Assembly: GCF_007998985.1 (NCBI RefSeq)
Contig: NZ_CP041659.1
Span: 868,001-932,000, forward strand
DNA: 64,000 bases
Reading direction: 5' to 3'
Origin: Sphingomonas xanthus
Lineage (GTDB): Bacteria; Pseudomonadota; Alphaproteobacteria; Sphingomonadales; Sphingomonadaceae
The position numbers and the translations under genes are program-made. The notes below the pieces were generated by a model. The model had not been told where the DNA came from. It did no database searches and saw only the letters and a program-made list of their open reading frames with translations. Of this stretch, positions 1 through 9,133 are shown in pieces; the stretch's first letter is position 1; the number at the start of each line of letters is the position of its first letter.

Positions 1-299
1 GGGATAACATGTCGGCATGGCTGGCCAATCCGAAGCGGTTCGCGCCGGGCACCAAGATGGCGTTCGCCGGCCTTTCCAACCCGCAGGATCGCGCCGACCT
101 GCTGCTATTCCTAAATTCCAAGGGCGGCACGCTGACCGTTCCGCCGCCGCCCGCCGAGGATGCCCCCGCCGCCGGCGAGGATGCCGCGAAGGCCGATGCC
201 GAAGCCAGCTCGACCGCCGAGAAAGCCGAAGACGTCCCGGTCGTTCCGGGCGCCGAGGAAGGCCGCGGCAAGGGCGACGCCGACGCGCAGGGCCGCTAA
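1..299 (+). CDS. Cytochrome c family protein, C-terminal fragment (5' end outside window)
   Basis: The reading frame is already open at the left edge (first full codon at base 3) and stops with TAA at 297-299. The visible start holds the typical tail of a class I cytochrome c: a W-L-x-N-P-K segment, then F-A-P-G-T-K-M-x-F, where the Met is the usual sixth heme ligand, then a short helix (DRADLLLFL). The heme-attaching CXXCH would lie off the left edge. After the fold the protein continues for about 50 residues of low-complexity Ala/Glu/Pro/Asp sequence, an uncommon tail for small cytochromes c. The in-frame ATG at 9 is internal to the domain and is not the real start. It probably acts in periplasmic or membrane-anchored electron transfer. 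Confidence 0.85.
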   Translation, partial: DNMSAWLANPKRFAPGTKMAFAGLSNPQDRADLLLFLNSKGGTLTVPPPPAEDAPAAGEDAAKADAEASSTAEKAEDVPVVPGAEEGRGKGDADAQGR

Positions 300-320
300 G
301 GCACTAGCCAGATAAAGTTC

Positions 321-358
321 AGGCGGCAGCCAGGAGTTTTCCCGGCCGCCGCCTTTGT
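321..358 (+). terminator. Possible rho-independent terminator after the cytochrome c gene
   Basis: AGGCGGC (321-327) pairs with GCCGCCT (348-354). An inner GCC/GGC pair (329-331 with 344-346) extends the stem after one mismatch. A short T-rich stretch (TTTGTT) follows. It lies 22 bases past the stop codon and before the end of the convergent LOG gene, so it may serve both strands. The T-tract is weak. Confidence 0.5.
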
Positions 359-394
359 TCTGATTGCCGAGGCCGGACACGTCGTTCCGCCCGT

Positions 395-1252
395 TTAGCA
401 CTCATAATGTTCGCAGACCGCTTCCCATGCCTGTTCGGCGGTCTCGCACCAGGTGATGAGATCCAGGTCATGTGGGCTGATAACGCCTTCTTCAGCTAGT
501 CCCTTGAAGTCGACCACCCGCTCCCAGAATTGCTTGCCGAACAACAGGATGGGCAGCGGCCGCACCTTGCCGGTCTGGATCAGGGTCAGTAGCTCGAACA
601 TCTCGTCGAAGGTGCCGAAGCCACCCGGGAACACCGCCACGGCGCGCGCGCGGAGCAGGAAGTGCATCTTGCGCAGCGCGAAATAGTGGAACTGGAATGA
701 CAAGTCCGGCGTCACGAAAGTGTTTGGCAGCTGCTCATGCGGCAGGACGATATTTAGGCCGATCGATTCCTTGCCTTCGTCGCAGGCGCCGCGGTTTGCG
801 GCCTCCATGAACGAAGGCCCCCCGCCCGACGTCACCACGAAATGCCGCTTGCCGTCCTCGTCTACCGGAAAGCGGCTAGCGATCCGCGCAAGCTTGCGCG
901 CTTCGTCATAATAATGCGCCTTGGCTACCAGCCGCTCGGCGACCGTCCGGTCCCAGTCGGTCCGCGCTTTTTCGAGAAGCGCCTGTGCCTTGGCCGGTTC
1001 TGGAACCCGCGCCGATCCGTAGAAGACGAAGGTCGAGGCGATATTCGCCTCGTTCATCAGCAATTCGGGCTTCAGCAGTTCAAGCTGGAAGCGAACCGGA
1101 CGAAGGTCGTCACGAAGCAGGAAGTCGGTGTCCTGGAACGCCAGCTTATAGGCTTCGCTCTCGGTCTGCGGAGAGCTTGGCACATGTTTTGCGGCCCGGG
1201 CGTCGGTGCTTGCTTCGGGGAAAATACGTTTGGGTGGTTTGGGATCGGTCAT
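395..1252 (-). CDS. LOG family protein (Rossmann-fold nucleotide 5'-monophosphate phosphoribohydrolase-like)
   Basis: 285 residues. The two family signatures are present: a GGGP-x-x-M-E-A-A-N-R-G stretch at about 143-155 and PGGFGT-x-x-E at 209-217, the motif that binds the nucleotide and supplies the catalytic Glu. LOG proteins, often mislabelled lysine decarboxylase, release the base from nucleoside monophosphates such as cytokinin ribotides. The roughly 70-residue N-terminal extension matches the longer bacterial subgroup rather than the short plant-like LOGs. ATG start. It is transcribed on the minus strand, 92 bases after the DUF6090-like gene, so it may be the last gene of the sdh transcript. 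The substrate cannot be read from the sequence. Confidence 0.85.
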   Translation of the reverse strand: MTDPKPPKRIFPEASTDARAAKHVPSSPQTESEAYKLAFQDTDFLLRDDLRPVRFQLELLKPELLMNEANIASTFVFYGSARVPEPAKAQALLEKARTDWDRTVAERLVAKAHYYDEARKLARIASRFPVDEDGKRHFVVTSGGGPSFMEAANRGACDEGKESIGLNIVLPHEQLPNTFVTPDLSFQFHYFALRKMHFLLRARAVAVFPGGFGTFDEMFELLTLIQTGKVRPLPILLFGKQFWERVVDFKGLAEEGVISPHDLDLITWCETAEQAWEAVCEHYEC

Positions 1253-1344
1253 TGCGGAAGCGGCCTTAGCGGCGAGTGCTCCCCGCGACTAGTCCTGAGG
1301 CGGTCGCCTCGTCGGGACCGCCCCGGACGCCGCAGCGAATTGCG

Positions 1345-2115
1345 TCAGTTACGATATTTGCGCTCTATGCGATCGGCCAAGTCCGCTGCATCCGCGCTAG
1401 CACGGCGGGTCAAGTAGACCTGCCGATTGGCATAAAGCCAATAATTCTCGACAGCTGCGCGAAGCGGCGGATTGGCTCGCACGATCGATGCGACCTCCTG
1501 GAATGATTTGCCGTCCACGGCGGAAATTCCCTCCTTTTGCATGGCATCGAGGATCCGAAGCCGGTTTTCGGCGAGCGATCGCTCAAATGTGAGGAGCAGG
1601 TCCACCGACGCGTAATATTGCTGGATTTCGCCCAGCATCATCTGATCGTCGATCAGGTTGGGGCCGTCGGCGTTGATCAGCGTATTATAGGCGAAGCGAT
1701 TTCCGTCGTAAAAGCTGAGAATGAAGGCCTCGATACCGATGGCATAGCCCGACTGCCGATTGAACGGCGGCACCTGTTCGACCTGGATTGCAAATCGCGA
1801 CGACGGGAATTCCCTTGGAGGATCCCAGTCGCCCGCAAGCCGAAGCAGATAATCGAGCGACGCCATGCGCGACGAGGCGGTCCGGATGTTTTCGTCCATT
1901 TCCGCGACGTCTTCGCGCAGGTTGCGCGCGACGTTCATCATCAGGGAAATCTCGCGCGCCCGGTCTTGGCGTTCTTCATTCCACTGTGTGACCTGAAGGC
2001 CGAGGAAAATGCCCAGCACGACGATCGCAACTTCGATCGCCGCCGCGAACCAGTCATGCGCCCGAATGCGTTGCGCTATCCTCGCCAGCGGCGACGAGGA
2101 CGGCGCCTTGCTCAA
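1345..2115 (-). CDS. DUF6090-like single-pass membrane protein, coupled to sdhA
   Basis: 256 residues. A hydrophobic segment near residues 22-45 ([16 protein letters not shown]) is followed directly by W-N-E-E-R and a long, mostly helical, acidic region. This resembles the DUF6090 layout I recall: an N-terminal membrane anchor with a WxE-R motif after it. The start is TTG and overlaps the sdhA stop as TTGA (2115-2112), so it should be translated by termination-reinitiation. The function is unknown. The position right behind sdhA, where alphaproteobacteria usually carry sdhB, is the notable point. Confidence 0.65.
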   Translation of the reverse strand: MSKAPSSSPLARIAQRIRAHDWFAAAIEVAIVVLGIFLGLQVTQWNEERQDRAREISLMMNVARNLREDVAEMDENIRTASSRMASLDYLLRLAGDWDPPREFPSSRFAIQVEQVPPFNRQSGYAIGIEAFILSFYDGNRFAYNTLINADGPNLIDDQMMLGEIQQYYASVDLLLTFERSLAENRLRILDAMQKEGISAVDGKSFQEVASIVRANPPLRAAVENYWLYANRQVYLTRRASADAADLADRIERKYRN

Positions 2116-3911
2116 TAGACCCGGGCCTTGGGCTTGATGTAGCCGACCTCATCGGTGAGCGTGTATTCGTGAACCGGGCGGTAATCGATCTTCACGCCGC
2201 CGCCCTGGCCGCCGAAGCCGTCAAACCAGGCGATGCTATGCTTCATCCAATTCTTGTCGTCTCGGTCGGGGAAGTCCTCGTGCATATGCGCGCCGCGGCT
2301 TTCCTTGCGGTTGGCGGCGCAATGCATGGTGACCACCGCCTGGCCGAGCATATTGTCGAGCTCGAGAGTCTCGATAAGGTCGCTGTTCCAGATGAGGCTG
2401 CGGTCCGAAACATGGACGTCGGCCATCTTCCTGTAGACGGCGTCTATCTTCGCCTGTCCCTCCGCCAAGGTCCGTTCGGTGCGGAACACCGCGCAGTCCG
2501 CCTGCATCGTCCGCTGCATCTCCTCACGGATCTTGGCGGTCGGCAGGGTGCCCTCGGCATGGCGAAACTTGTCGAGACGGGTCAGCGCCAGTTCCGAGGC
2601 CTCGCCGCGAAGCTGCGGCTGGGCGGCGCCGGGCTTGATCACCTCGGCAAGGCGAAGTCCCGCGGCGCGTCCGAACACCACTAGGTCGATGAGGCTGTTG
2701 GAACCGAGGCGGTTGGCGCCATGAACCGACACGCAGGCGGCCTCCCCGACCGCGAACAGGCCCGGCACGACGCTGTCCGGATTGCCGTCCTTCAGCGTCA
2801 CCACCTCGCCATGATAATTGGTCGGGATGCCGCCCATATTATAATGGACGGTGGGGATGACCGGGATCGGCTGGCGGGTCACATCAACGCCGGCAAAGAT
2901 CTTCGACGTCTCGCTAATACCCGGAAGCCGTTCGGCGAGAATCTTCGGGTCGATATGGTCGAGGTGAAGGAAGATATGATCCTTGTGATCGCCAACCCCG
3001 CGACCGTCGCGGATCTCCATCGCCATCGAGCGCGACACCACGTCGCGGCTGGCCAGGTCCTTGGCGGACGGGGCGTAGCGTTCCATGAAGCGCTCGCCCT
3101 CGGAATTGGTGAGATAGCCGCCCTCGCCGCGCGCGCCTTCGGTGATCAGAACGCCGACGCCATAGATTCCCGTCGGGTGGAACTGCACGAACTCCATGTC
3201 CTGCAGGGGCAAGCCGGCGCGCAGCACCATCGCGTTGCCGTCACCGGTGCAGGTATGGGCCGAAGTCGCAGAGAAATAGCAGCGGCCATAGCCGCCGGTC
3301 GCAAGCACCACGGCCTGGGCGCGGAAGCGGTGGATCGACCCGTCGTCCATGTTGAGCGCGACGAGGCCACGGCACTCGCCATCTTCCATGATCAGGTCGA
3401 GCGCGAAATACTCGATGAAGAAATCGGCGTCATACTTCAGACTCTGCTGGTAGAGCGTGTGAAGCATGGCATGGCCGGTCCGGTCGGCAGCCGCGCAGGT
3501 GCGCTGCGCGGCCGGTCCTTCGCCCATATTCTGGGTCATTCCGCCGAAGGCCCGCTGGTAGATTTTGCCTTCCTTGGTGCGGCTGAACGGCATGCCGGCA
3601 TGTTCAAGCTCGTAAACCGCTGCCGGAGCTTCCCGGCAGAGATACTCGATCGCGTCCTGGTCGCCGAGCCAGTCGGATCCCTTGACGGTGTCGTACATGT
3701 GCCAGGTCCAATGATCCGGACCCATGTTGCCGAGCGAAGCGGCGATCCCGCCCTGCGCCGCGACGGTATGGCTGCGCGTCGGGAAGACCTTGGTGACGCA
3801 GGCGGTCTTCAGTCCCTTTTCCGCGGCGCCCATGGTCGCGCGAAGGCCCGATCCGCCGGCGCCTACCACGACGACGTCATAGACATGGTCGATGATCTTG
3901 TAGGCGCTCAT
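2112..3911 (-). CDS. sdhA: Succinate dehydrogenase flavoprotein subunit
   Basis: 599 residues, normal for SdhA. It oxidises succinate to fumarate with covalently bound FAD in complex II of the TCA cycle and respiratory chain. The N-terminal dinucleotide-binding motif [12 protein letters not shown] is at about 14-25, and the His of SHTVAAQGG (about 47-55) is the usual covalent FAD site. The substrate region HPTGIYG, the following TEGARGEGG loop and the HYNMGG motif are all present. The C-terminus R-x-Y-R-P-V-H matches the family. The start overlaps the sdhD stop as TAATG at 3913-3909, indicating tight coupling. Transcription order is sdhC-sdhD-sdhA on the minus strand. sdhB does not follow. 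Confidence 0.98.
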   Translation of the reverse strand: MSAYKIIDHVYDVVVVGAGGSGLRATMGAAEKGLKTACVTKVFPTRSHTVAAQGGIAASLGNMGPDHWTWHMYDTVKGSDWLGDQDAIEYLCREAPAAVYELEHAGMPFSRTKEGKIYQRAFGGMTQNMGEGPAAQRTCAAADRTGHAMLHTLYQQSLKYDADFFIEYFALDLIMEDGECRGLVALNMDDGSIHRFRAQAVVLATGGYGRCYFSATSAHTCTGDGNAMVLRAGLPLQDMEFVQFHPTGIYGVGVLITEGARGEGGYLTNSEGERFMERYAPSAKDLASRDVVSRSMAMEIRDGRGVGDHKDHIFLHLDHIDPKILAERLPGISETSKIFAGVDVTRQPIPVIPTVHYNMGGIPTNYHGEVVTLKDGNPDSVVPGLFAVGEAACVSVHGANRLGSNSLIDLVVFGRAAGLRLAEVIKPGAAQPQLRGEASELALTRLDKFRHAEGTLPTAKIREEMQRTMQADCAVFRTERTLAEGQAKIDAVYRKMADVHVSDRSLIWNSDLIETLELDNMLGQAVVTMHCAANRKESRGAHMHEDFPDRDDKNWMKHSIAWFDGFGGQGGGVKIDYRPVHEYTLTDEVGYIKPKARVY

Positions 3912-4312
3912 TATGCGGCTGCTCCGAAAGCGATCTTGGCGAGCGCGAACAGCGCGGCGGATGCGCCGGCGATCGCCGCCATAGTCAGGATGAAGTGAAG
4001 GCCGACGCGGCTGCCCTCGTCATGGACATAATCGTCGACCACCACCTTGAGCCCGTCGAGTCCATGTTTGAACCCGGCGATGACGAGCAACGCCATTGGC
4101 ACGGCCGCCCAGGCGGATCCAAGCCATTCGGCCAGGGTCGCCCGGTCAAGCACCGGCAACATCAGCAGCGAGAAGATCAGCCAGAGCGACAGGAGCACCA
4201 GCGCGATGCTGCTGAATCGTTCTTCCAGCCAATGCTGGCCGCCGTGGCCCGAGGCTCCAAGCCCGCGCACTTTGGCGAGCGGTGTTGCGCTTTCCCCGCG
4301 GTTCATGCCCAC
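3911..4312 (-). CDS. sdhD: Succinate dehydrogenase hydrophobic membrane anchor subunit
   Basis: 133 residues with three hydrophobic segments, as in SdhD. With SdhC it anchors complex II and binds heme b and ubiquinone. The family motif H-G-L-D-G-L-x-V-V-V-D-D-Y sits before the third helix and carries the likely heme His and the Asp-Tyr of the quinone site. The annotated ATG overlaps the 3' end of sdhC by 10 bases. A second Met two residues in is an equally possible start. Assignment relies on topology, the HG-DY motif and position between sdhC and sdhA. Confidence 0.92.
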   Translation of the reverse strand: MGMNRGESATPLAKVRGLGASGHGGQHWLEERFSSIALVLLSLWLIFSLLMLPVLDRATLAEWLGSAWAAVPMALLVIAGFKHGLDGLKVVVDDYVHDEGSRVGLHFILTMAAIAGASAALFALAKIAFGAAA

Positions 4313-4698
4313 AACCCCATTCCAAACGCCCAGGTCGCGGCGGTCGCAAACAGGGCCGCCGGGATCGTCAGCGTCGCCCAGAAGCGATTGACCTTCAGCT
4401 CATAGCCCGCGCCGGTGTCGAGCACGAGGTGCCGAAGTCCCGAGAAAAGATGCTGCCAAAATGCCCAGGTCAGGCCGACCAAGACAATCTTGCCCGCCCA
4501 ATGGTCGGACGCCGCCATGAAGCTGGCATAGGCCGTATCGCCACCGGCAATTGCCGCCAGCCACCAGGTCAGGATTGCCAGGCCCGCGACGGTCAGCGCG
4601 CTGCCGGTGATGCGGTGAAGGATTGAGACCAGCATATGCGGTCCCCATTTCCAGATGGTGAGATGCGGCGACAATGGTCGCTCAGGCATGCGGTTCAT
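4303..4698 (-). CDS. sdhC: Succinate dehydrogenase cytochrome b556 subunit
   Basis: 131 residues, three membrane helices. The signature RPLSPHLTIWKW near residues 7-18, then S-I-L-H-R-I-T-G at about 25-32, is the SdhC hallmark. G-L-R-H-L-V-L-D near residue 85 provides the heme-ligand His. It is the first gene of the sdhCDA transcript, reading leftward. The 149 bases to the divergent chemoreceptor gene at 4848 must hold both promoters, but no confident -35/-10 pair could be picked there. Confidence 0.95.
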   Translation of the reverse strand: MNRMPERPLSPHLTIWKWGPHMLVSILHRITGSALTVAGLAILTWWLAAIAGGDTAYASFMAASDHWAGKIVLVGLTWAFWQHLFSGLRHLVLDTGAGYELKVNRFWATLTIPAALFATAATWAFGMGLWA

Positions 4699-4847
4699 GG
4701 GCCCTCGAAGCGCCGGTTAAGGTTGGGCAAGTCCCCTAGGCAGCATTGGCAGGGCTGGCAAGCCGAGCACGGCGGCTAACCCCGCCTTAACCATTGTTCG
4801 CCATAGCAGCCGGCAGGATTTAAGGCATTTGACGGGATAGGCAGACG

Positions 4848-6194
4848 ATGGGCAGCGTGGTTCAGGGAACGTCCGACGGTGAATATGATCTGGCCCGCGG
4901 CCTTGGACTTTACGATAGCAGCGGCGACCTGCCTCAACGCGCCCGCGAGCTGTGGAGCCAGCTTGCCGACGCTGCTCCGGACATGGCCCGCGAATTCTGG
5001 CGCCGCTACGCCGCCTCGCCCGAAGTCACCGAACCGTTCGACGATGCGCGCATCGAGCAGCTGGCCGGCAAGATCCTGCCCTATGTCCAGTCGAAGTTTG
5101 AACGGATCGACCGCGACGACTGGGTCGTGCAGGCCCGCTCCTACGTTGAAAAAGCATTGGACAACGGCCTGACCCTGTCGACCTTGCTGGCCGGCGTGAA
5201 TGCTCAGACCGAAGCGGCGTTCACCGCCATTCGCCGGCAGAATCACGACGGGGAGCAACAAGACCGCCTTGCCCGGACACTGTCCGAAATCCAGGCCGTC
5301 GAGATCGACTGTTTCATCCATCATGCGATCACGGTCACGCGCCGCGACAGCGAGCAGCAACAGTCGCGCCAAGCCGGCCAGTTCAACAGCAAGGTGCTCG
5401 GCGTGGTGCAGGACTGCACCCGCGAAAGCGACCAGCTGCGCAGCCAGGCCGGCCAGACCGCCACTTCGGCGCGCGGGATGCTTGGCAAGACCAGCGAGGT
5501 CGCGGCGGCCGCGGAACAGTCGGCGGTTGCGATGCGCGAAGCGGCGCAGACCGCGGCGGGCCTGATCCGCGCAATCGAGGATGCAAGGACCGAAGTGGAA
5601 GTCGCGGCGGGGGTCGCCACCCGCGCCGGAAGCCAGGCCGAACAGGCGGTTCAGGTCAGCCAGGCGCTGTCATCCCATGTCGAGGCGATCGAATCGATCC
5701 TCGGCCTGATCCGCGACATCGCGGGGCAGACCAACCTCCTCGCCCTCAACGCGACCATCGAGGCCGCCCGCGCGGGCGATGCCGGCCGCGGCTTCGCGGT
5801 CGTCGCCCAGGAAGTAAAAAGCCTCGCGACGCAGACTGCCAAGGCCACCGACGACATTACCGCCAAGATCAGCGCGATCACCGCCGCAACCCGCCAGACG
5901 GTCGAGGCCAATGGATCGATCCAGTCCACCGTGGTCGAGGTGCAGAGCAGCGCCGACCGGATTCGCCAGGCGATGGAGCTCCAGGCGCAAACCGTGACAA
6001 TGATCACCGCCGCGGTCGACGAAACCGCGCTTGCTGCCGACTCCATGTCCTCGACCATCGCCGCGATCCGAGCTGATACAGAGCAGGTGGCCAAAGACAT
6101 CGACCAGGTCGAACAGGGATTCGGCCGTTTCTCGACCCGAATCGCCGATTTCAGGACCGCGACGACCGACTTCGTGTCGAGCTTCGCCGCTTGA
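4848..6194 (+). CDS. Soluble methyl-accepting chemotaxis protein, tandem copy 1
   Basis: 448 residues, no signal peptide, membrane segment or HAMP, so a cytoplasmic receptor. Residues 1 to about 185 form an all-helical sensor region whose length and layout resemble the globin-like domain of HemAT-type sensors. No clear proximal heme His is visible, so this reading is tentative. The rest is an MCP signalling domain; the hairpin tip carries [18 protein letters not shown] followed by [15 protein letters not shown]. No C-terminal CheR-docking pentapeptide is seen; the protein ends F-V-S-S-F-A-A. Residues 206-415 are encoded by DNA identical to that in the next gene. No cheA, cheW or cheR gene lies in the window. 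Confidence 0.9.
   Translation: MGSVVQGTSDGEYDLARGLGLYDSSGDLPQRARELWSQLADAAPDMAREFWRRYAASPEVTEPFDDARIEQLAGKILPYVQSKFERIDRDDWVVQARSYVEKALDNGLTLSTLLAGVNAQTEAAFTAIRRQNHDGEQQDRLARTLSEIQAVEIDCFIHHAITVTRRDSEQQQSRQAGQFNSKVLGVVQDCTRESDQLRSQAGQTATSARGMLGKTSEVAAAAEQSAVAMREAAQTAAGLIRAIEDARTEVEVAAGVATRAGSQAEQAVQVSQALSSHVEAIESILGLIRDIAGQTNLLALNATIEAARAGDAGRGFAVVAQEVKSLATQTAKATDDITAKISAITAATRQTVEANGSIQSTVVEVQSSADRIRQAMELQAQTVTMITAAVDETALAADSMSSTIAAIRADTEQVAKDIDQVEQGFGRFSTRIADFRTATTDFVSSFAA
5462..6093 (+). repeat. Perfect 632-bp direct repeat, copy A (inside MCP copy 1)
   Basis: Bases 5462-6093 match 6763-7394 base for base at an offset of 1301, third codon positions included. Divergence begins abruptly at 5461/6762 (C versus G) and 6094/7395 (A versus G). 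It encodes 210 residues of the MCP signalling domain. Flanking gene sequence is not alignable at the DNA level. Confidence 0.97.
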
Positions 6195-6217
6195 GATCAT
6201 CCGGAGTGCCGTAGCCC

Positions 6218-7495
6218 ATGACCGCCTTGCAGCCTTTGACGGAAACCCAAGTGCAGAACCGACTGACCGCCTATAATCCCGGAGGGTCGCTTGACCGCGA
6301 CCTGACCACCCTTTGGGGCGCGGCCGCCGACATCATCCGCGACTGCGCGCGGGCCCATTTCGGCGAGTCGACCCTCGCCGTGGTCGAACGGCATTACACC
6401 TCGAACGTCGACGAGCGCTGGGTGCAGAATGTCGCCGATTTCGGCAAGCGGCTGTACGAAGAGAAGCAGTCGGTTCCGGACTATGTCGCCAGCCGCGACA
6501 AGTTGATCAGCGCGATCATCGCCGGTCTTTTCGATCGCTTCGGCGGGGAGCAGGCAAAACTGTGCGAGCTGGTGACGGCGCTGCAACGGCTAACCAGCTA
6601 TGAAACCGACATCATCCTGGCCCAGGTCGCGCTGCTCGAAGCCGATGCGGCGGCGGGCGCCCGCGTTACCCAGAGCAAGCTTTTCCAACGCAAGGTGAAA
6701 CAGATTGCCGGGGTAGCCGCCGATACCGCGCGCGGCCTGCTCACCAGGGCCCATGACGCAAGCACTTCGGCGCGCGGGATGCTTGGCAAGACCAGCGAGG
6801 TCGCGGCGGCCGCGGAACAGTCGGCGGTTGCGATGCGCGAAGCGGCGCAGACCGCGGCGGGCCTGATCCGCGCAATCGAGGATGCAAGGACCGAAGTGGA
6901 AGTCGCGGCGGGGGTCGCCACCCGCGCCGGAAGCCAGGCCGAACAGGCGGTTCAGGTCAGCCAGGCGCTGTCATCCCATGTCGAGGCGATCGAATCGATC
7001 CTCGGCCTGATCCGCGACATCGCGGGGCAGACCAACCTCCTCGCCCTCAACGCGACCATCGAGGCCGCCCGCGCGGGCGATGCCGGCCGCGGCTTCGCGG
7101 TCGTCGCCCAGGAAGTAAAAAGCCTCGCGACGCAGACTGCCAAGGCCACCGACGACATTACCGCCAAGATCAGCGCGATCACCGCCGCAACCCGCCAGAC
7201 GGTCGAGGCCAATGGATCGATCCAGTCCACCGTGGTCGAGGTGCAGAGCAGCGCCGACCGGATTCGCCAGGCGATGGAGCTCCAGGCGCAAACCGTGACA
7301 ATGATCACCGCCGCGGTCGACGAAACCGCGCTTGCTGCCGACTCCATGTCCTCGACCATCGCCGCGATCCGAGCTGATACAGAGCAGGTGGCCAGCGGGA
7401 TCGACGGCGTCGAAAAGGATTTCGGGCAGTTCACCGGCCAGATCGACGGATTCAGCGCAGCAAGCGAGGAATTCGCCGCGCAGTTCGCCGCCTGA
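6218..7495 (+). CDS. Soluble methyl-accepting chemotaxis protein, tandem copy 2
   Basis: 425 residues, same architecture as the preceding gene: helical sensor region (1 to about 180), no membrane segment or HAMP, then the MCP signalling domain. Residues 183-392 are identical to 206-415 of copy 1, while the N-terminal regions share only a loose helical pattern. In the segment [11 protein letters not shown] there is a His where copy 1 has S-K-F, so a heme or other ligand role is possible but unproven. It starts 23 bases after copy 1 stops and is probably cotranscribed. The last 32 residues again differ, ending F-A-A-Q-F-A-A. The pair looks like two sensors feeding one shared output module. Confidence 0.9.
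   Translation: MTALQPLTETQVQNRLTAYNPGGSLDRDLTTLWGAAADIIRDCARAHFGESTLAVVERHYTSNVDERWVQNVADFGKRLYEEKQSVPDYVASRDKLISAIIAGLFDRFGGEQAKLCELVTALQRLTSYETDIILAQVALLEADAAAGARVTQSKLFQRKVKQIAGVAADTARGLLTRAHDASTSARGMLGKTSEVAAAAEQSAVAMREAAQTAAGLIRAIEDARTEVEVAAGVATRAGSQAEQAVQVSQALSSHVEAIESILGLIRDIAGQTNLLALNATIEAARAGDAGRGFAVVAQEVKSLATQTAKATDDITAKISAITAATRQTVEANGSIQSTVVEVQSSADRIRQAMELQAQTVTMITAAVDETALAADSMSSTIAAIRADTEQVASGIDGVEKDFGQFTGQIDGFSAASEEFAAQFAA
6763..7394 (+). repeat. Perfect 632-bp direct repeat, copy B (inside MCP copy 2)
   Basis: Identical to 5462-6093. Recombination between the copies would remove 1301 bp and leave one chimeric receptor with the sensor of copy 1 and the tail of copy 2. Confidence 0.97.
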
Positions 7496-7533
7496 CCCTT
7501 CCGCCCAGCCGTCACCGCGGCTAGGCGCAGGGA

Positions 7534-8235
7534 ATGAACATCCTCCTGACCGGCGCGAGCCGCGGCATCGGTGCGGCGGCGCTCGATGCCCTTGAGAACG
7601 GCGGCCATCGCGTCGCTGGCCATTCGACCCGGGGCGGCGACGGCCGCCTCGCCGCCGATCTCGCCGACCCCGCCGCAGCGCGCACGCTATGGGAGGCTGC
7701 ACTCGAACCACTCGGCGGGCGGATCGACGTGCTCATCAACAATGCCGGCATTTACGAAGCCGTCGCCGACACCGACGATGACCAAGCATGGCAGGCCGGC
7801 TGGCAGCGGACGATGCAGGTCAATCTGCAGGCCGCGGCCGACCTGTGCAGGCTCGCCGTGGGCCATTTCCGGACAATTGGCGGCGGGCGGATCGTCAATG
7901 TCGCGAGCCGAGCGGCCTATCGCGGCGACAGCCCCGCGCACTGGCATTATGCCGCGTCCAAGGGCGCGATGATCGCCATGACCAAGACCATCGCCCGAGG
8001 CTATGCCGCCGATAACATTCTCGCCTTTGCGGTCGCCCCCGGCTTTACCGTGTCGGAAATGACCGAGGACTATCTGAGCGGGCGTGGCGGCGCGGCGATC
8101 CTTGCCGACATTCCGCTCGGCCGGGTGACCAATACCGCGGAAGTCGCCGAGGCGATCCGCTGGCTTGCGATCGAAGCCCCGGCCGCTTCGACCGGGTCGG
8201 TGATCGACCTCAACGGAGCCAGCTATGTTCGCTAG
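7534..8235 (+). CDS. Short-chain dehydrogenase/reductase (SDR) family oxidoreductase
   Basis: 233 residues. The Rossmann motif TGASRGIG occupies 6-13, NNAG 69-72, and the catalytic Tyr-x-x-x-Lys is Y139/K143 with a Ser upstream in N-V-A-S. This is the classical SDR set for NAD(P)-dependent oxidation or reduction of a hydroxy/keto group; the substrate cannot be told. ATG with CAGGGA just upstream. The 3' end overlaps the beta-lactamase gene by 11 bases, so the two are probably cotranscribed with prmA. Confidence 0.9.
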   Translation: MNILLTGASRGIGAAALDALENGGHRVAGHSTRGGDGRLAADLADPAAARTLWEAALEPLGGRIDVLINNAGIYEAVADTDDDQAWQAGWQRTMQVNLQAAADLCRLAVGHFRTIGGGRIVNVASRAAYRGDSPAHWHYAASKGAMIAMTKTIARGYAADNILAFAVAPGFTVSEMTEDYLSGRGGAAILADIPLGRVTNTAEVAEAIRWLAIEAPAASTGSVIDLNGASYVR

Positions 8236-9133
8236 TGCCCTTCTTCTTGTTGCCGCGCAGCAGATTAGCATTCCCCTGGGCAAGCCACCGCGCCAAGTCG
8301 AGCGGCCTAGGGCGCCGATCGAACAGGCCGGCCCGCTTTGGGCGCAGCGGTGCAAGGATTTCGACGAATGGGACAAGCCGGGCCCGCCGGTTCGCCTCCA
8401 CGGCAACAGCTATCTGGTCGGCACGTGCGGCATTGCCGCCATTCTCATCACTGGCGAGGAAGGCCATATCCTGATCGATTCCGGCACCGAGGCCGGAGCC
8501 GAGCTCGTTGCTAACAACATCCGGTCCCTCGGCTTCCAGCTGTCCGACATCAAATTCCTTCTCCACAGCCATGAACATATCGATCATGTCGGCGGCATCG
8601 CCCGCCTCCAGCAGCTGACGGGCGCCCAGCTGGTTGCCTCGAGCGAAGCCGCCAAGGTGTTCGCGACCGGCGCGCCGCAGCCCAATGACCCGCAGGCCGG
8701 GCTGCACAAGCCCTTCCCCGCCGCCCGCGTAGACCGCACGGTCGAGGGTGGAGAGATCGTTCGACTGGGTCCGCTGCAACTGACCGCGATTGCTACTCCC
8801 GGCCACACTGCCGGGGCGCTGAGCTGGCAATGGACGAGCTGCGACGGCGGTGTCTGCCGACGGATAGTTTATGCCGACAGCCTGTCGCCGATCAGCCGTG
8901 ACGATTACCGCTTCAGCAACCACCCCCACTATCTCGCTGGCTATCGCGCCGGCCTTGACCGCCTGGCGAAGGCGGAATGCGACATCCTCCTCACGCCGCA
9001 CCCTTCTGCCAGCCAGATGCGCGAACGAATGAGCGGCAAGGCGTCCCTGTTCGACAGCAATGGCTGCAAGGCTTATGCCGCGGCTATCGGCAAGCGGCTT
9101 GACGAGCGGCTTGCCAAGGAGGCGGGGAAATGA
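8225..9133 (+). CDS. Subclass B3 metallo-beta-lactamase
   Basis: 302 residues with an N-terminal hydrophobic stretch (about 2-11) consistent with export. The zinc ligands of subclass B3 are all in place: H-S-H-E-H-I-D-H gives H116, H118, D120 and H121, G-H-T-A-G gives the H196 equivalent (H194 here), and T-P-H-P gives the H263 equivalent (H259). A Ser in A-D-S-L-S fits the B3 S221 position, and H116 is the canonical residue rather than the Gln or Glu variants. B3 enzymes hydrolyse penicillins, cephalosporins and carbapenems in the periplasm. Its embedding between SDR and prmA genes, overlapping both, argues for an intrinsic chromosomal gene. Activity is inferred, not shown; an unrelated MBL-fold hydrolase is the alternative. 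Confidence 0.87.
   Translation: MFASALLLVAAQQISIPLGKPPRQVERPRAPIEQAGPLWAQRCKDFDEWDKPGPPVRLHGNSYLVGTCGIAAILITGEEGHILIDSGTEAGAELVANNIRSLGFQLSDIKFLLHSHEHIDHVGGIARLQQLTGAQLVASSEAAKVFATGAPQPNDPQAGLHKPFPAARVDRTVEGGEIVRLGPLQLTAIATPGHTAGALSWQWTSCDGGVCRRIVYADSLSPISRDDYRFSNHPHYLAGYRAGLDRLAKAECDILLTPHPSASQMRERMSGKASLFDSNGCKAYAAAIGKRLDERLAKEAGK

Noticed and set aside
2721-3998. 425-codon open frame on the plus strand opposite sdhA
   Set aside because: It is fully antisense to a certain gene (sdhA/sdhD), has no family motif, and long shadow frames are expected in GC-rich coding DNA.
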